From Desulfoluna spongiiphila (GTDB lineage: Bacteria > Desulfobacterota > Desulfobacteria > Desulfobacterales > Desulfolunaceae): a stretch of 64,000 bases of DNA. Shown piece by piece: positions 36,291 to 45,190 of this stretch (its first letter is position 1; every line of letters begins with the position of its first letter). A model generated the notes under the pieces. The model ran no database searches. It was not told the origin of the DNA and worked only from the letters and a program-made list of their open reading frames with translations. Position numbers and translations under genes: made by a program. The stretch is taken from positions 294,463 through 358,462 of the forward strand of contig NZ_FMUX01000004.1 of NCBI RefSeq assembly GCF_900101345.1, written 5' to 3'.

Positions 36291-37160
36291 TCACCTCCCG
36301 TAAACGTAATGATTGACGAAAATATCCGAAACAAACACCTTTCCGTTGTCCAAATCCATGCAGTGCAGAGGATCCGACGGGGCATTTGGCAAAGCCTTCA
36401 CAAGGGTCCGGGCCCGACCGCCCCCCGTGCATGTCAACTGAAACCGCCCGGCACCCTTCCATTGAAGGCCAAGGGGCCGATCCGATACAAAACGGGCATA
36501 GTAGGGATGCCCCTGGGCACTGAGCCCGCCGGCCAGGCCGAAGGAGACACTCCCACCACGATCAACGATGCGAAGGTGCTCAGGATTTCCATCACAGGGA
36601 ATGAAATAACGCCAGAAGGTCTTGCGGTTCTCAAAATCAAGCCTGCAGACCCGGGGGCACCCCTCAAGGGCTCCCTGAAGATAATCCCTCCCCTGTCGGG
36701 ACCTGCAGTCCAGGCGTATCAGAGCAACGGGTGACGACGCCAGCTCCTCCCCCGTACAGGTACCGTCCGCCGTTAACGCATCTGCACGGACCAGGGAGTC
36801 CTGTGCCGGGGGATTTCGAATGCAAAGGGATGGGTCGAGTCCGTCCTCCCTGTAGGTTCCCTGAATGAGGCTGTCCCTGGGAACCTCGGGAAAAGCCGTA
36901 TAATTCCAGAAATCGTCCCGTCCTGCAAGGACCAGAATCGTCAGCATCAAAGGTTCTACGGTGTCTTCGGTGTAGGCCTTGAGCTTGGGGAGGTCGGTGG
37001 ACTCAAAGCAGATCCGAAGCCCGCTCTCCCGGGGGAAAAACCGCAGACCGGCCTTGTCCGCAATATACCGGCAGTGCCGGGTGGGAACAAAACGCACCCC
37101 GGCCCCTCCCCCCGCTCCGAAATAACTGTGCCTGCCTTCAAGAAGAAACAGCGTCTTCAC
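36291..37160 (-). CDS. Unknown eCIS-associated protein
   Basis: 289 residues from the GTG at 37160 (AAGGGG seven bases upstream, just after the neighbour's stop). It begins VKTLFLLEGRHSYFGAGGGA. The middle has LPKLKAYTEDTVEPLMLTIL and RDYLQGALEGCPRVCRLDF, and the end is beta-rich. I do not recognise a family, but it sits between the cap (DUF4255) and the sheath genes with a two-base gap before the sheath. It may be an assembly factor. Confidence 0.65.
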   Translation of the reverse strand: MKTLFLLEGRHSYFGAGGGAGVRFVPTRHCRYIADKAGLRFFPRESGLRICFESTDLPKLKAYTEDTVEPLMLTILVLAGRDDFWNYTAFPEVPRDSLIQGTYREDGLDPSLCIRNPPAQDSLVRADALTADGTCTGEELASSPVALIRLDCRSRQGRDYLQGALEGCPRVCRLDFENRKTFWRYFIPCDGNPEHLRIVDRGGSVSFGLAGGLSAQGHPYYARFVSDRPLGLQWKGAGRFQLTCTGGGRARTLVKALPNAPSDPLHCMDLDNGKVFVSDIFVNHYVYGR

Positions 37161-37170
37161 TGGGCACCCC

Positions 37171-37755
37171 TTACCGATGGGACTGGCCTGCCGAGGAATC
37201 CACACCGGACAGGCTGGTGACCTGCTTGCCAATCCCCCTTGAGTCAATGGTGATGATACGCATTTTGTAAACGATGGAGGGAAGATACCTGCCGCTGATC
37301 ACAGACCACAGGCTGCTCAAATCCCTTAAGTTCAAATTTTCAATGTCCATGACGAGCTTTTCGATATCCCCGTTTAACTCAGGGGAGTTTTCTCGGGTAA
37401 AGACGGGATTTCCCTGAAAAAAAAGGGCTGCATAGGAGATAAACTTCAAGGCCTCTGCATAATTGGACCCCGGAAAATACGCGGACACAAGGACATAGGC
37501 GTTGAGATGAATGGGCGGAAAACCGATGTTCGTGAGCCCGGTCTCCTTTGACCCCTGCCGGATAAAAGCGGCAGGGACCTGCTCTTTTTCGATGTTGACC
37601 AGGCTCACCACCAGCTTGTTGTGGATCTGGGCCTCAATGGATCCGTCCTGGTCCAGTATCCCGGACATGACGGCCACGTCCTGGGGAAGGTCAAAGACCC
37701 CCCTGAGGTACCCGTTGAGCGAGCCCGTGATGTGCTCGATGGCATGGTGAAGCAT
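37171..37755 (-). CDS. DUF4255 tail-terminator/cap protein (Afp16-like)
   Basis: 194 residues. Start MLHHAIEHITGSLNGYLRGV, then AQIHNKLVVSLVNIEKEQVP, NIGFPPIHLNAYVLVSAYFP, and LSSLWSVISGRYLPSIVYKM, which are the conserved blocks of the Pvc16/DUF4255 family. It caps the distal end of tube and sheath and stops elongation, and is the first clearly structural gene of the module after the accessory genes. Confidence 0.92.
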   Translation of the reverse strand: MLHHAIEHITGSLNGYLRGVFDLPQDVAVMSGILDQDGSIEAQIHNKLVVSLVNIEKEQVPAAFIRQGSKETGLTNIGFPPIHLNAYVLVSAYFPGSNYAEALKFISYAALFFQGNPVFTRENSPELNGDIEKLVMDIENLNLRDLSSLWSVISGRYLPSIVYKMRIITIDSRGIGKQVTSLSGVDSSAGQSHR

Positions 37756-37785
37756 GCGGCGCCCCCCTTTGTTAAAGCCCCATGG

Positions 37786-37926
37786 TCAATGGCCCGCCGC
37801 TGCCACGGCCATGGAGATCCCAAGAAGGCCCCCATACCCCAGAAAACCGGAAACGCCCAGGAACATGGCGACACACCCGCCAAGGGCAAACCAGGCCAGC
37901 GCATGGTGCAGAAGTGATGAGTTCAT
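37786..37926 (-). CDS. Small membrane protein, unknown
   Basis: 46 residues (MNSSLLHHALAWFALGGC and onward) made of two hydrophobic segments joined by GVSGFLGYGG. A longer in-frame start lacks support, and the chosen ATG has only a weak upstream site. A membrane miniprotein between a cap gene and a DUF6765 gene could be an accessory or lysis helper. It could also be spurious. Confidence 0.4.
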   Translation of the reverse strand: MNSSLLHHALAWFALGGCVAMFLGVSGFLGYGGLLGISMAVAAAGH

Positions 37927-37994
37927 GGAATCGTTCTTTCGAAATGGAGGTGAGAAATGCGGAAACATGGGCTTTTTTTCAAGGCCATGGGCCT

Positions 37995-39491
37995 TCAGCA
38001 GAAAAACAGGGTCTCGATTTCAAAGGGTGAGGTGGCCCTCTGGAGGGCTCGGTTCCTCAGCTTGAGACGCGCCACCTGATCGGAATAGTAGTACCCGCCG
38101 GAGCCCCTCCCCTTGGGGAGCCAGAACTCGGCAATCTCATCAAGGAGATGGAACTGGGACGGCAGGCAGGCTGAGGTTTTTGCAAAGGGCAGCACCTTCA
38201 CCCTGGTCCCCGGGGTCTGGAGCCGTTGGAACAGGTGGGCAAACACCGCTTTGGCCGCGCAGTTCCATTTGATAAAGGGAAGGCCCGTGAACTCCCGGAC
38301 GGACATCTCCCCACCCCCGGCAGATTTGACCTGGGCCGCCCACGCATCCCGGGTGGCGTCATAAACAGCCATGTCAACGCGAAGACCCGGCTTGATCACC
38401 TCGGTAACCAGCGCCCCCCACCGCTCTTCCGAGGCCCGGAACCAGGTATCGGCGGCCAGGTTCATTCCCGAATCGTAGAGGTCACGGTCGCACGCCTCAT
38501 GGGCTGTCGGGCAGATGACCCGGCCCACGCGCTCAAAAAAAGAGGCGTCCAGGCCAAAGGCTTCGTCTGCGTCGCTATCCGATGCAAGAAAGGAAAAGCG
38601 TTCCCCTGCACGCACAGCCCGAAGGGCACGCACCATCTCCATGAAACAGGTCAAAAAGACCTCCGGGTTGTTTCGGTTGGTGTCGGTTTTCCCGTCCGAC
38701 CAGCAGGGCTCAAACTCATAGGCAATGGACGAAACATCGGGAAGGTGGCCCATGTGGCCGTGCCCCACCCGGGTGGCGTCCATGGGCACCTCGGAGTAGG
38801 CCGTCAGGGGCGCTGCCGGTCCCCTGCCAACCCGCCAGGGCCAGGCGATCTCCTTGGGGCTTCGCTTGCGGGGAATCCAGCGGCGCCCCTTCCAGCTCCC
38901 CTTGTTCGTAAAGGTACCTGCGTTTCGCCAGATGCCCAGGCGCGGGGCATTGAGCTCCGGGGAAGCGCTGCCCGCAAAGTCCTGGTGGCCATAGGTGTCT
39001 GCAAACACATGCATGCAGATCCCCACAAGCATCAGGGCAAGGTGACGGTCCACCGCAGAAAGCTCCCCGTACCGATCCACGGCAAAGTTGACAAGCTCCC
39101 TGGCCGCTTCGCTCCCCGGACGGCAGAGGGCGTCCAGGGCTTCCCCGGCCGGTCCCCTTCGAACCACCACCGGGTCCTTCGGGCTCGGCGTGTTCCCGGG
39201 CAGGTAGTGAAAGGGCATCCAGATCTGCCGGGTTTCGTCGACTTCAGAGGCTCCGGCCCAGGTATTCAAATCGGCCACCGCCGTGATGATGGGGGTAAAG
39301 ACATACCCGCCCCCTGCGAGCACCCACACCTGTCTGGGGTTCCGGTTAAGGGGCCGGCCCTTGTGGGTGACAGCCTCCGTGCAATCGTCCACGAACTGCG
39401 CCGCAGTGGCGATGGTCAACGCCTCTTTACCGGAGAAACCGGCCCGGGAAGCCGCCATGAACGTCCCGAAAAAATGGAAATCTCGATCCAC
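37995..39491 (-). CDS. DUF6765-family protein (metal-dependent hydrolase-like)
   Basis: 498 residues from a GTG with AAGGAGG six bases upstream; a longer reading frame is not supported. It opens VDRDFHFFGTFMAASRAGFS, parallel to the cargo-island paralogue at 8202-10331. It shares LVGICMHVFADTYGHQDFAG and VGHGHMGHLPDVSSIAYEFE, the His/Asp-rich motifs of the family, but lacks the two beta repeats. It sits inside the structural cluster between the cap gene and the lysozyme, suggesting an accessory enzyme of assembly or release rather than cargo, though either is possible. Confidence 0.75.
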   Translation of the reverse strand: MDRDFHFFGTFMAASRAGFSGKEALTIATAAQFVDDCTEAVTHKGRPLNRNPRQVWVLAGGGYVFTPIITAVADLNTWAGASEVDETRQIWMPFHYLPGNTPSPKDPVVVRRGPAGEALDALCRPGSEAARELVNFAVDRYGELSAVDRHLALMLVGICMHVFADTYGHQDFAGSASPELNAPRLGIWRNAGTFTNKGSWKGRRWIPRKRSPKEIAWPWRVGRGPAAPLTAYSEVPMDATRVGHGHMGHLPDVSSIAYEFEPCWSDGKTDTNRNNPEVFLTCFMEMVRALRAVRAGERFSFLASDSDADEAFGLDASFFERVGRVICPTAHEACDRDLYDSGMNLAADTWFRASEERWGALVTEVIKPGLRVDMAVYDATRDAWAAQVKSAGGGEMSVREFTGLPFIKWNCAAKAVFAHLFQRLQTPGTRVKVLPFAKTSACLPSQFHLLDEIAEFWLPKGRGSGGYYYSDQVARLKLRNRALQRATSPFEIETLFFC

Positions 39492-39659
39492 CAATGGCCT
39501 CCTTATAGATAGACGGGGGAACGGGTCCTGGCATGCCCTCGAATGCCATGGAATCACAACTCCCCGCTCCCCCGACAGAACAGGGCCGGTCCGGCACCCC
39601 GCAAAATACAGATACGCTGCAGGCCGTCTCAATCGCGATGCCTGCGACCATGCCATGAC

Positions 39660-40463
39660 TTACCCCAGATGGGACCGGATCAATTCGGCCTCCATACGCC
39701 GTCGTTTCCGGATCCCTTCAAGGGGGTGATCCTGCTGCATGGCTCCCACCACGTTGGCCACTTCGGCCCAGTTTTTCTCCTCGATGGGTTGACGCAACAC
39801 CTCCAGGCCTTTGTTGTATGGACCCCGGTTGTAGGCGAGGGAGAGCATCACCGTCTGGACCGGAGGAAAGGTGTCGTCATCTGCCAGGGTCTTGAATCGC
39901 CCGGAGATCTTCTCCCAATACGGATCGGCGGCATACGGAAAAATCGTATCCGACTGCTCCCGGGACACCCGGATGCTCTGAACCACAGGGTTGGCCGAAA
40001 GGGCCGCCTTGGCCGCCTCGCCTTTGATTCCGGCAACCGATTCAATGGCACTGAGCTGCTCCCTTGAAAACAGGGGCCCGTAGAGTTTCTCTACCAGGGA
40101 AGAGGCGGCATACCCGAGATCGATTCCCGGGTCCAGGGTCACGCCGGACTCCCCCCCGGGCCAGTACGCTTTTCCGGCGTAGCCTTCCCGGGCGTGGACC
40201 CATGCCGCATCCCCCCTGAAACCTCGAAGGATCTCTCCGCCGGTCTCCAGGGCCTTCCATGTGTCCGAATCCACGATGCCGGTGGCGGCAAGCCCCTTGT
40301 CCGCCTGGAAGCGTTTCAGCTCCGCCTCCGTGCCCCTGCCGAACAGGCCGTCGGTATCCACGGGGTACCCGGCTTTGACCAACCCCTGCTGAAACACTTT
40401 CACTTCGGGCCGTAACTCAGGTGATTGACGGGAAAACCCGTCCCCTTGCTTTAAGGTCTTCAT
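39660..40463 (-). CDS. Peptidoglycan-binding lysozyme-like protein
   Basis: 267 residues from the ATG at 40463 (GGGAGGAA upstream). Residues about 18-72 are a PG_binding_1 domain (VFQQGLVKAGYPVDTDGLFG, LKRFQADKGL). Residues 85-260 are a T4-lysozyme/pesticin-like hydrolase: VHAREGYAGKAYW, with candidate catalytic Glu93, then GGESGVTLDPGIDLGY and LSLAYNRGPY. There is no signal peptide, so access to the wall would need a holin, cell lysis or the particle itself. Probably helps particle release or base-plate anchoring. Confidence 0.85.
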   Translation of the reverse strand: MKTLKQGDGFSRQSPELRPEVKVFQQGLVKAGYPVDTDGLFGRGTEAELKRFQADKGLAATGIVDSDTWKALETGGEILRGFRGDAAWVHAREGYAGKAYWPGGESGVTLDPGIDLGYAASSLVEKLYGPLFSREQLSAIESVAGIKGEAAKAALSANPVVQSIRVSREQSDTIFPYAADPYWEKISGRFKTLADDDTFPPVQTVMLSLAYNRGPYNKGLEVLRQPIEEKNWAEVANVVGAMQQDHPLEGIRKRRRMEAELIRSHLG

Positions 40464-40514
40464 GGTGTTCCTCCCTGCTGGTGTTGACATGATAAATAAT
40501 CGGGCAGCCTGCAC

Positions 40515-41342
40515 TTACCGCACGGATGCCCCCTGCCCCATGGGCCTCGCCGAACCCGGCCCCGGGCCCCCCCCGGCCATATCTCCCAACACGGCCAACC
40601 AGACCAGCAACACCGGATCCCGCCGGTAATCGGCCTTGAACAGGAAGCGATCCAGGCTCGTTGTCCGGCCCCCGTGCCGCCATGGGTTCCAGCCCCCCGT
40701 CGAGATGCGGGCAACCCCATGGCACTCATGGTCCAGCACCCAGACGCATCCCCTGCTGCCCTCCCTTTCCCTGAAATCCTGAAGGCTTGCTATAAGCGCC
40801 ACCACCTGTTGGAGAATTCGGTCCGCAGGCCCCGGGGCAAGGCGTTTCAGCACCTTTTCCAGCTGGTGTTCGGACATCACGCAAACCAGCCTGTGGCCTC
40901 CTGTGCTGTGCATCCCAAGGGAGGAAATAAACTCACGGACACATCCGGGGGGCTTTCTGAGAAGGCGGTCCACCCAGCGCCTCAGGGCGTATCCCTCCTC
41001 CATGGAGGTAAAGGCATCTGAAAAAAGAAGCTGCCGGGCATGGGCGGTGCGCCGCACCGTTATGTCCCCGAGCCTGTGCCGGCAGGCGTCTCCCTCGGCA
41101 ACGCCCTTCAATGCACGGTGCCAGCTGTGGTGCCCCGGAAACCTTTGGCACAGGCCCTTAAGGACCTCCCTCGCTCCGGGATCCCCGTGCAGATGCCACC
41201 GCTCGACCCAATCCATGCACTCCCTCAGGCAGGGGTCCCGGTAAAAGGCCTCGATGGCGGCCGTTCCGGGCCTCCGGTGCCGGTGCGCCCACCGGCTCGC
41301 GCCCATCAGGTACCGCGCCGATGCGGGCCTAATAATCGTCAT
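40515..41342 (-). CDS. Possible eCIS tape-measure-like protein (CIS_TMP-like)
   Basis: 275 residues. The ATG at 41342 overlaps the end of the 710-residue gene by 14 bases, so it is coupled to it. The segment GHRLVCVMSEHQLEKVLKRL followed by APGPADRILQQV resembles the (R)RLVRQ-F/L-S-x2-LE-x-LL-x-RL repeat unit of eCIS tape-measure family proteins, but the product is short for a ruler. Arg/His-rich stretches lie at both ends. The assignment is uncertain; no other tape-measure candidate is present. Confidence 0.4.
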   Translation of the reverse strand: MTIIRPASARYLMGASRWAHRHRRPGTAAIEAFYRDPCLRECMDWVERWHLHGDPGAREVLKGLCQRFPGHHSWHRALKGVAEGDACRHRLGDITVRRTAHARQLLFSDAFTSMEEGYALRRWVDRLLRKPPGCVREFISSLGMHSTGGHRLVCVMSEHQLEKVLKRLAPGPADRILQQVVALIASLQDFREREGSRGCVWVLDHECHGVARISTGGWNPWRHGGRTTSLDRFLFKADYRRDPVLLVWLAVLGDMAGGGPGPGSARPMGQGASVR

Positions 41343-43461
41343 CAAACAAGTGGCTCAGCAGCAGGTCGTCATCCAGGGGATCGTCCTTGTGCCCCTTGAG
41401 CGGCGGGTCATCGGCGGGGGGCTCTGAAACGACCGGCAATGCCGCAACCTCTTGCCTGGCCCCGCCCTTCACCGGCTCCGGAGGCGCCAGGCTGTTGTCG
41501 CCTTTTTGAAAACGGGTGGTCAGGGCAAAGGCGGCATACCTCTGGACGTTTTCATCAAGCAGGGCGGGCAGCCCCACCAAATCGTTGTAGAGCTCATACT
41601 CTTTGACAATCCCGATGCGCTCGGTCCCTCCCCCGCCGTCTCCAAGGACGAACTGCGAAGGAATCATCTCCACGAAGTGACCGATGGGCGAATGGGCAAG
41701 GATCGTCTGCCTGGGCATTTGCGTCCCGCCCTTTTCCCGGGTATGGATCTCCACGGCTTTTTCGATGACCATAAGATCGCCGACGCTTGCTTTACCCTCC
41801 TGTTTCCCGCCGATGCGGCTCTCCACCAGAAGAAGCTCCTTGGCGATGGTCAACTGGCGGGGGGTGATATTCAAATTCTGGATCGTCTCCCGGATGGTCC
41901 AGCCGGGGAGCATATCGACATAGACATTCTCGGATCCGGCAATAAGGCCAAGGATCTCGTCGTTTACCTGGGTAAGAGAGCCGAGCCTTAATTTGGCGTT
42001 CTTGTGGTTGAAAATACTGGCAAGGTAAGCCGACACCACCTGGTGAAGCACGGTGAGCTTTCGCGATTTAAAGGCCTCAAAGCTCTCTTTTTTCAGGGCC
42101 ATGAACGGGGCGGCAAAGGCAGGGTCCCGTTCACCGATGCGCAGCTCAAGGCCGCTGTAGCAAAACCGGATCAGCTTTGTTTCATCAAGGTCCAGGGCCA
42201 GCCGCTTGATTTTCCCGTAGTTGATCAGCAGTTCGTTGCTCACATACCCGTGCAGCCTTTTAAGGGGCGTCTTGATCTCAACCCAGTGGCCCACCCACCG
42301 ATTGGTCTCCATGAGGTCGTCGTTGGTGTAGCGAAGGGTGTCCATGGACACATGGACCACCAGAAGATCGTCCCGCTCAATAAACACCCTGTTGTGCAAC
42401 TCGTTGAAGAAGGCTTTGATGCCCCCTACGTCCACGGCATCGTCCTCGGGCCCGGTGAGGGTGACACCCACCAGCCTGGGCAGCAGGCCTGCATCCGAGG
42501 CGATCCATTCATCGTACCGCCCCAGGAGCTTGACGACCTCCTTTGCCGTGGAGCCCGTCCCCTCGGGGTTCACATCGGGCACTTTCAGCAGGAACCGCAC
42601 CCGTGTCTCGGAGTCGTCGCCGGTGCCGTACCTGTGCGTGGCGTACCACACCACCTGCATCATTTTGTCGAAGGGGTGCCTGGCAAGGCCGGTGATGAAC
42701 GCTTCCAGCGATGCAAAGGCTTCGACGTAGTAGGTTCCCCCCTCAAAGCCCCTGGGCTTCCAATAGTTTTCATACACCTGCCGCCCGTTGGTCCCGACAA
42801 AGGCGGACAGGTGCTCCAGGGTGTCCACGTGCTCCGGGCCGATGCCCACCCCGAACTGAAGGCTGAAGGCCCTGAAGATCACCTCTTCGGGCAAGTGCCC
42901 GATGACCAGGCCCGCATCTTCTGCGGTGATATTTTTCCCCACGTGCAGCGATTTTTTTATATTTCTCAAGCAGTAAGCGTTGATGCTCCTGGTCAGGACG
43001 ATGCGCCTCTTCATCAAGTGGCAGACCTCGAACTTGGCTTCATTGAAATAGCGTTTCAAATTCGCCACGATGCTCTTTTTTTTCGCAGGTGCCGAGGAGC
43101 CCGGCACCACGACGAGGTCATCGAAGGAGTCAAAGATCCTCTGGCTGTCGTCATCCACCTGCCGGGTGGTTGTAAACAGGCGAATCAACGTCCCCAGGGC
43201 CACGCAGTGGGTCACCATCATCCGCGCCAGGTTCATGCCCGCAACCTGGCAGACCTCAACCGCCTGCACCTCGGTGTCGCTGTCCTCATCCATGGTGTCC
43301 AGGGTGCCGATCACCGTTTCAAGAACCCCCTGCACCAGCCCCAGGTAACAGGTAAACACGTACTGTTCGTCTTTTTTCGCCAGCTCCGTGATCGCCTCCA
43401 GGTACCGCTCCGTCGGCAACTCCCGCCCGAACTGAGAATTGAAATTTCCTACTGTCTGCAT
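41329..43461 (-). CDS. Large unknown protein at reb/eCIS junction
   Basis: 710 residues; GAGGA precedes the start. It is helical at the N-terminus (YLEAITELAKKDEQYVFTCY, LGLVQGVLETVIGTLDTMDE) with a long soluble middle (TRSINAYCLRNIKKSLHVGK, DDLLVVHVSMDTLRYTNDDL). The tail is acidic (DDPLDDDLLLSHLFDDDY) and preceded by a Pro/Lys linker. I see no known domain. It is the first gene of the eCIS block, 80 bp below the last reb gene with no clear terminator between, and it overlaps the next gene. A role as a loading factor or regulator linking the two modules is only inference. Confidence 0.65.
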   Translation of the reverse strand: MQTVGNFNSQFGRELPTERYLEAITELAKKDEQYVFTCYLGLVQGVLETVIGTLDTMDEDSDTEVQAVEVCQVAGMNLARMMVTHCVALGTLIRLFTTTRQVDDDSQRIFDSFDDLVVVPGSSAPAKKKSIVANLKRYFNEAKFEVCHLMKRRIVLTRSINAYCLRNIKKSLHVGKNITAEDAGLVIGHLPEEVIFRAFSLQFGVGIGPEHVDTLEHLSAFVGTNGRQVYENYWKPRGFEGGTYYVEAFASLEAFITGLARHPFDKMMQVVWYATHRYGTGDDSETRVRFLLKVPDVNPEGTGSTAKEVVKLLGRYDEWIASDAGLLPRLVGVTLTGPEDDAVDVGGIKAFFNELHNRVFIERDDLLVVHVSMDTLRYTNDDLMETNRWVGHWVEIKTPLKRLHGYVSNELLINYGKIKRLALDLDETKLIRFCYSGLELRIGERDPAFAAPFMALKKESFEAFKSRKLTVLHQVVSAYLASIFNHKNAKLRLGSLTQVNDEILGLIAGSENVYVDMLPGWTIRETIQNLNITPRQLTIAKELLLVESRIGGKQEGKASVGDLMVIEKAVEIHTREKGGTQMPRQTILAHSPIGHFVEMIPSQFVLGDGGGGTERIGIVKEYELYNDLVGLPALLDENVQRYAAFALTTRFQKGDNSLAPPEPVKGGARQEVAALPVVSEPPADDPPLKGHKDDPLDDDLLLSHLFDDDY

Positions 43462-43541
43462 GGTTGGTCCTCGTCTCTATGGCGTCATAAAAGTAATGCG
43501 ACAAAACCGGCGGGTATGATGTGACCGTTGACAGTCCCGGG

Positions 43542-43901
43542 CTACTTTTGAAAAATCTCTTTGTAGGACTTCAAAATGGAGGCACCTGTCATGCCCACGC
43601 GCTCCCAGTAATCAACGGTGTTGGTCAGGTTCGATTTGCAGTGCTCGGTGATGGGGACATAGTCGTGATCCCTGGTTTCGATGTACTTCTGGGTTGCCAC
43701 CCCGATGGTGGCCGACTGAACGGTGGCCATACTCCGCATGGTATCCACGGAATCCTGCACCGCGATGGCTATGGACTGAGCAATGGACTGGACAGCATGG
43801 CCCGCCCCCTGGGTCAACGGGGTAAAGTTCTTTTTCTCCCCTTGAAGGTTTGCGGCAATCTCCTTGTTGGCTCCGGCAATGTGAACATGTTTGTCTGTCA
43901 T
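43542..43901 (-). CDS. RebB-family R-body protein, long form
   Basis: 119 residues; AAAGGAA precedes the start. The core GHAVQSIAQSIAIAVQDSVD followed by TMRSMATVQSATIGVATQKY matches the alternating Ala/Gln pattern of the RebB (killing trait) family, with a C-terminal extension ending GASILKSYKEIFQK. It is the paralogue of 46707-47060, sharing VQS, SIAIAVQD, ATQK and SYK.IF. In Caedibacter such proteins assemble into coiled ribbons. Confidence 0.8.
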   Translation of the reverse strand: MTDKHVHIAGANKEIAANLQGEKKNFTPLTQGAGHAVQSIAQSIAIAVQDSVDTMRSMATVQSATIGVATQKYIETRDHDYVPITEHCKSNLTNTVDYWERVGMTGASILKSYKEIFQK

Positions 43902-43964
43902 GACATTTCCTTTATTGGACTCGGTTTATGGTTGCCCCGCTCATCCCCAGACATGGGCCCGACT

Positions 43965-44231
43965 TTATTTGATAAGCGACAGAATTTTCTGACAGGTTTT
44001 TGCCACCGCCGCAGCCTCGATCTGCTTCATTCCGTACTGGGTGGAACCGGCATTTTGCATCACCAGGCTCAGCGAATGAGCCAACGATTCGTAAGAAACA
44101 GCCATGGCTTCATCGGACGCCACCCCGATGGCGGCTACGTTGGTGCTGGTGACCGCATCCAGGACCCTGGGATCCACTTTATTCTCATCTGCACTGCCCG
44201 CGTCAGCAGCCGGTTTGCTCATCTCAGCCAT
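43965..44231 (-). CDS. RebB-family R-body protein, divergent
   Basis: 88 residues starting after GAGGGGG. After a short polar N-terminus (ADAGSADENKVD) it has VLDAVTSTNVAAIGVASDEA then MAVSYESLAHSLSLVMQNAG, fitting the TDAVT(x)TNV and (L)YQ(T)...(A)...NA pattern of the short paralogues, with sequence divergence and a different end. Likely a distinct subunit of the ribbon. Confidence 0.75.
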   Translation of the reverse strand: MAEMSKPAADAGSADENKVDPRVLDAVTSTNVAAIGVASDEAMAVSYESLAHSLSLVMQNAGSTQYGMKQIEAAAVAKTCQKILSLIK

Positions 44232-44309
44232 AGAACCCCCTCATCGGTTGGCGCCTGAAAACACCGACCTTCGGGATGAAGGCCGATGTTTTCAAAGCTT
44301 CAGTGGTGC

Positions 44310-44537
44310 TTACTTGGGATTGATCATCTTGGTGATCGCCACGGTGGTGGCGGTCTGATGCGTGACATTGGCCTGCTGCTGGGCGTAAACCGCGTTGGCA
44401 GCGGCCATGGCCACGGAGTTGCCGATGGTCTGATACAGGCTGCCCATGGCCATTGCAGGTGCTTCGGACAGGACCTTCACGTTGGTCTGGGTGACGGCGT
44501 CGGTGACCGCCGGGCTGAGTTCGGGAAGTTGTGCCAT
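44310..44537 (-). CDS. rebB: RebB-family R-body protein, short form
   Basis: 75 residues. It reads MAQLPELSPAVTDAVTQTNV, then LSEAPAMAMGSLYQTIGNSV and AMAAANAVYAQQQANV, the RebB core, and ends AITKMINPK. It differs from the product at 44684-44911 at about seven positions. One of a set of near-identical 74-75 residue paralogues that probably co-polymerise. AAGGAG precedes the start. Confidence 0.85.
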   Translation of the reverse strand: MAQLPELSPAVTDAVTQTNVKVLSEAPAMAMGSLYQTIGNSVAMAAANAVYAQQQANVTHQTATTVAITKMINPK

Positions 44538-44683
44538 GTTGTTCCACTCCTTGTCTTAAATGTTGATGATGTGCCTTCAACCATCCTCGGAAGCGGCACC
44601 GCTCGCCGATGCGGCGACGGAGTCCACGGAAAAAACAGGGTGTGAAGCGGCCCGCTCGAACCGAAAGACAGCGGACTAGCGCA

Positions 44684-44911
44684 TTACTTGCTGTTGATCA
44701 TTTTATCCAGGCTGACGGTGGTGGCCGTCTGGTAGGTGACATTGGCCTGCTGTTGAGCATACACGGCGTTGGCAGCGGCCATGGCCACGGAGTTGCCGAT
44801 GGTCTGGTACAGGCTGCCAAGGGCCATGGCGGGAGATTCGGAGAGTACCTTGACGTTGGTCTGGGTCACTGCATCCGTGACGGCGGGGCTGAGTTCGGGA
44901 AGTTGTGCCAT
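44684..44911 (-). CDS. rebB: RebB-family R-body protein, short form
   Basis: 75 residues with AGGAGG upstream. Same core as its neighbours (SPAVTDAVTQTNV, GSLYQTIGNSVAMAAANAVY), with SESPAMAL and a final SLDKMINSK that vary. The differences fall in the linker and the C-terminus, as expected of recent tandem duplication. An ancestral head-to-tail amplification is likely. Confidence 0.85.
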   Translation of the reverse strand: MAQLPELSPAVTDAVTQTNVKVLSESPAMALGSLYQTIGNSVAMAAANAVYAQQQANVTYQTATTVSLDKMINSK

Positions 44912-44942
44912 TGTTTATTACCTCCTGATGGGTTTGTTAGGG

Positions 44943-45167
44943 TTAACCGTTAACCAGCTTGGTGATGGCAACCGTGGTTGCCGTTTGATAGGTCACGTTG
45001 GCCTGCTGCTGGGCATACACGGCGTTGGCGGCGGCCATGGCAACAGAGTTACCGATGGTCTGATAAAGGCTGCCCATGGCCATGGCAGGAGCTTCGGAGA
45101 GAACTTTGACGTTGGTCTGGGTCACTGCATCGGTTACGGCCGGGCTGATCTCTGCAAGTTGTGGCAT
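44943..45167 (-). CDS. rebB: RebB-family R-body protein, short form
   Basis: 74 residues, AAAGGAGG upstream. It starts MPQLAEISPAVTDAVTQTNV and keeps EAPAMAMGSLYQTIGNSVAM and the YAQQQANVTYQTATTVAITK core, ending LVNG. It is the copy most like 44310-44537. Confidence 0.85.
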   Translation of the reverse strand: MPQLAEISPAVTDAVTQTNVKVLSEAPAMAMGSLYQTIGNSVAMAAANAVYAQQQANVTYQTATTVAITKLVNG

Positions 45168-45190
45168 GATTGCCTCCTTTTAATTGTGGG

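Noticed and set aside
34579..36303. Plus-strand frame opposite the sheath gene
   Set aside because: Shadow of a conserved sheath gene.
42004..43524. Plus-strand frame opposite the 710-residue gene
   Set aside because: Shadow reading frame, no ribosome site or domain.
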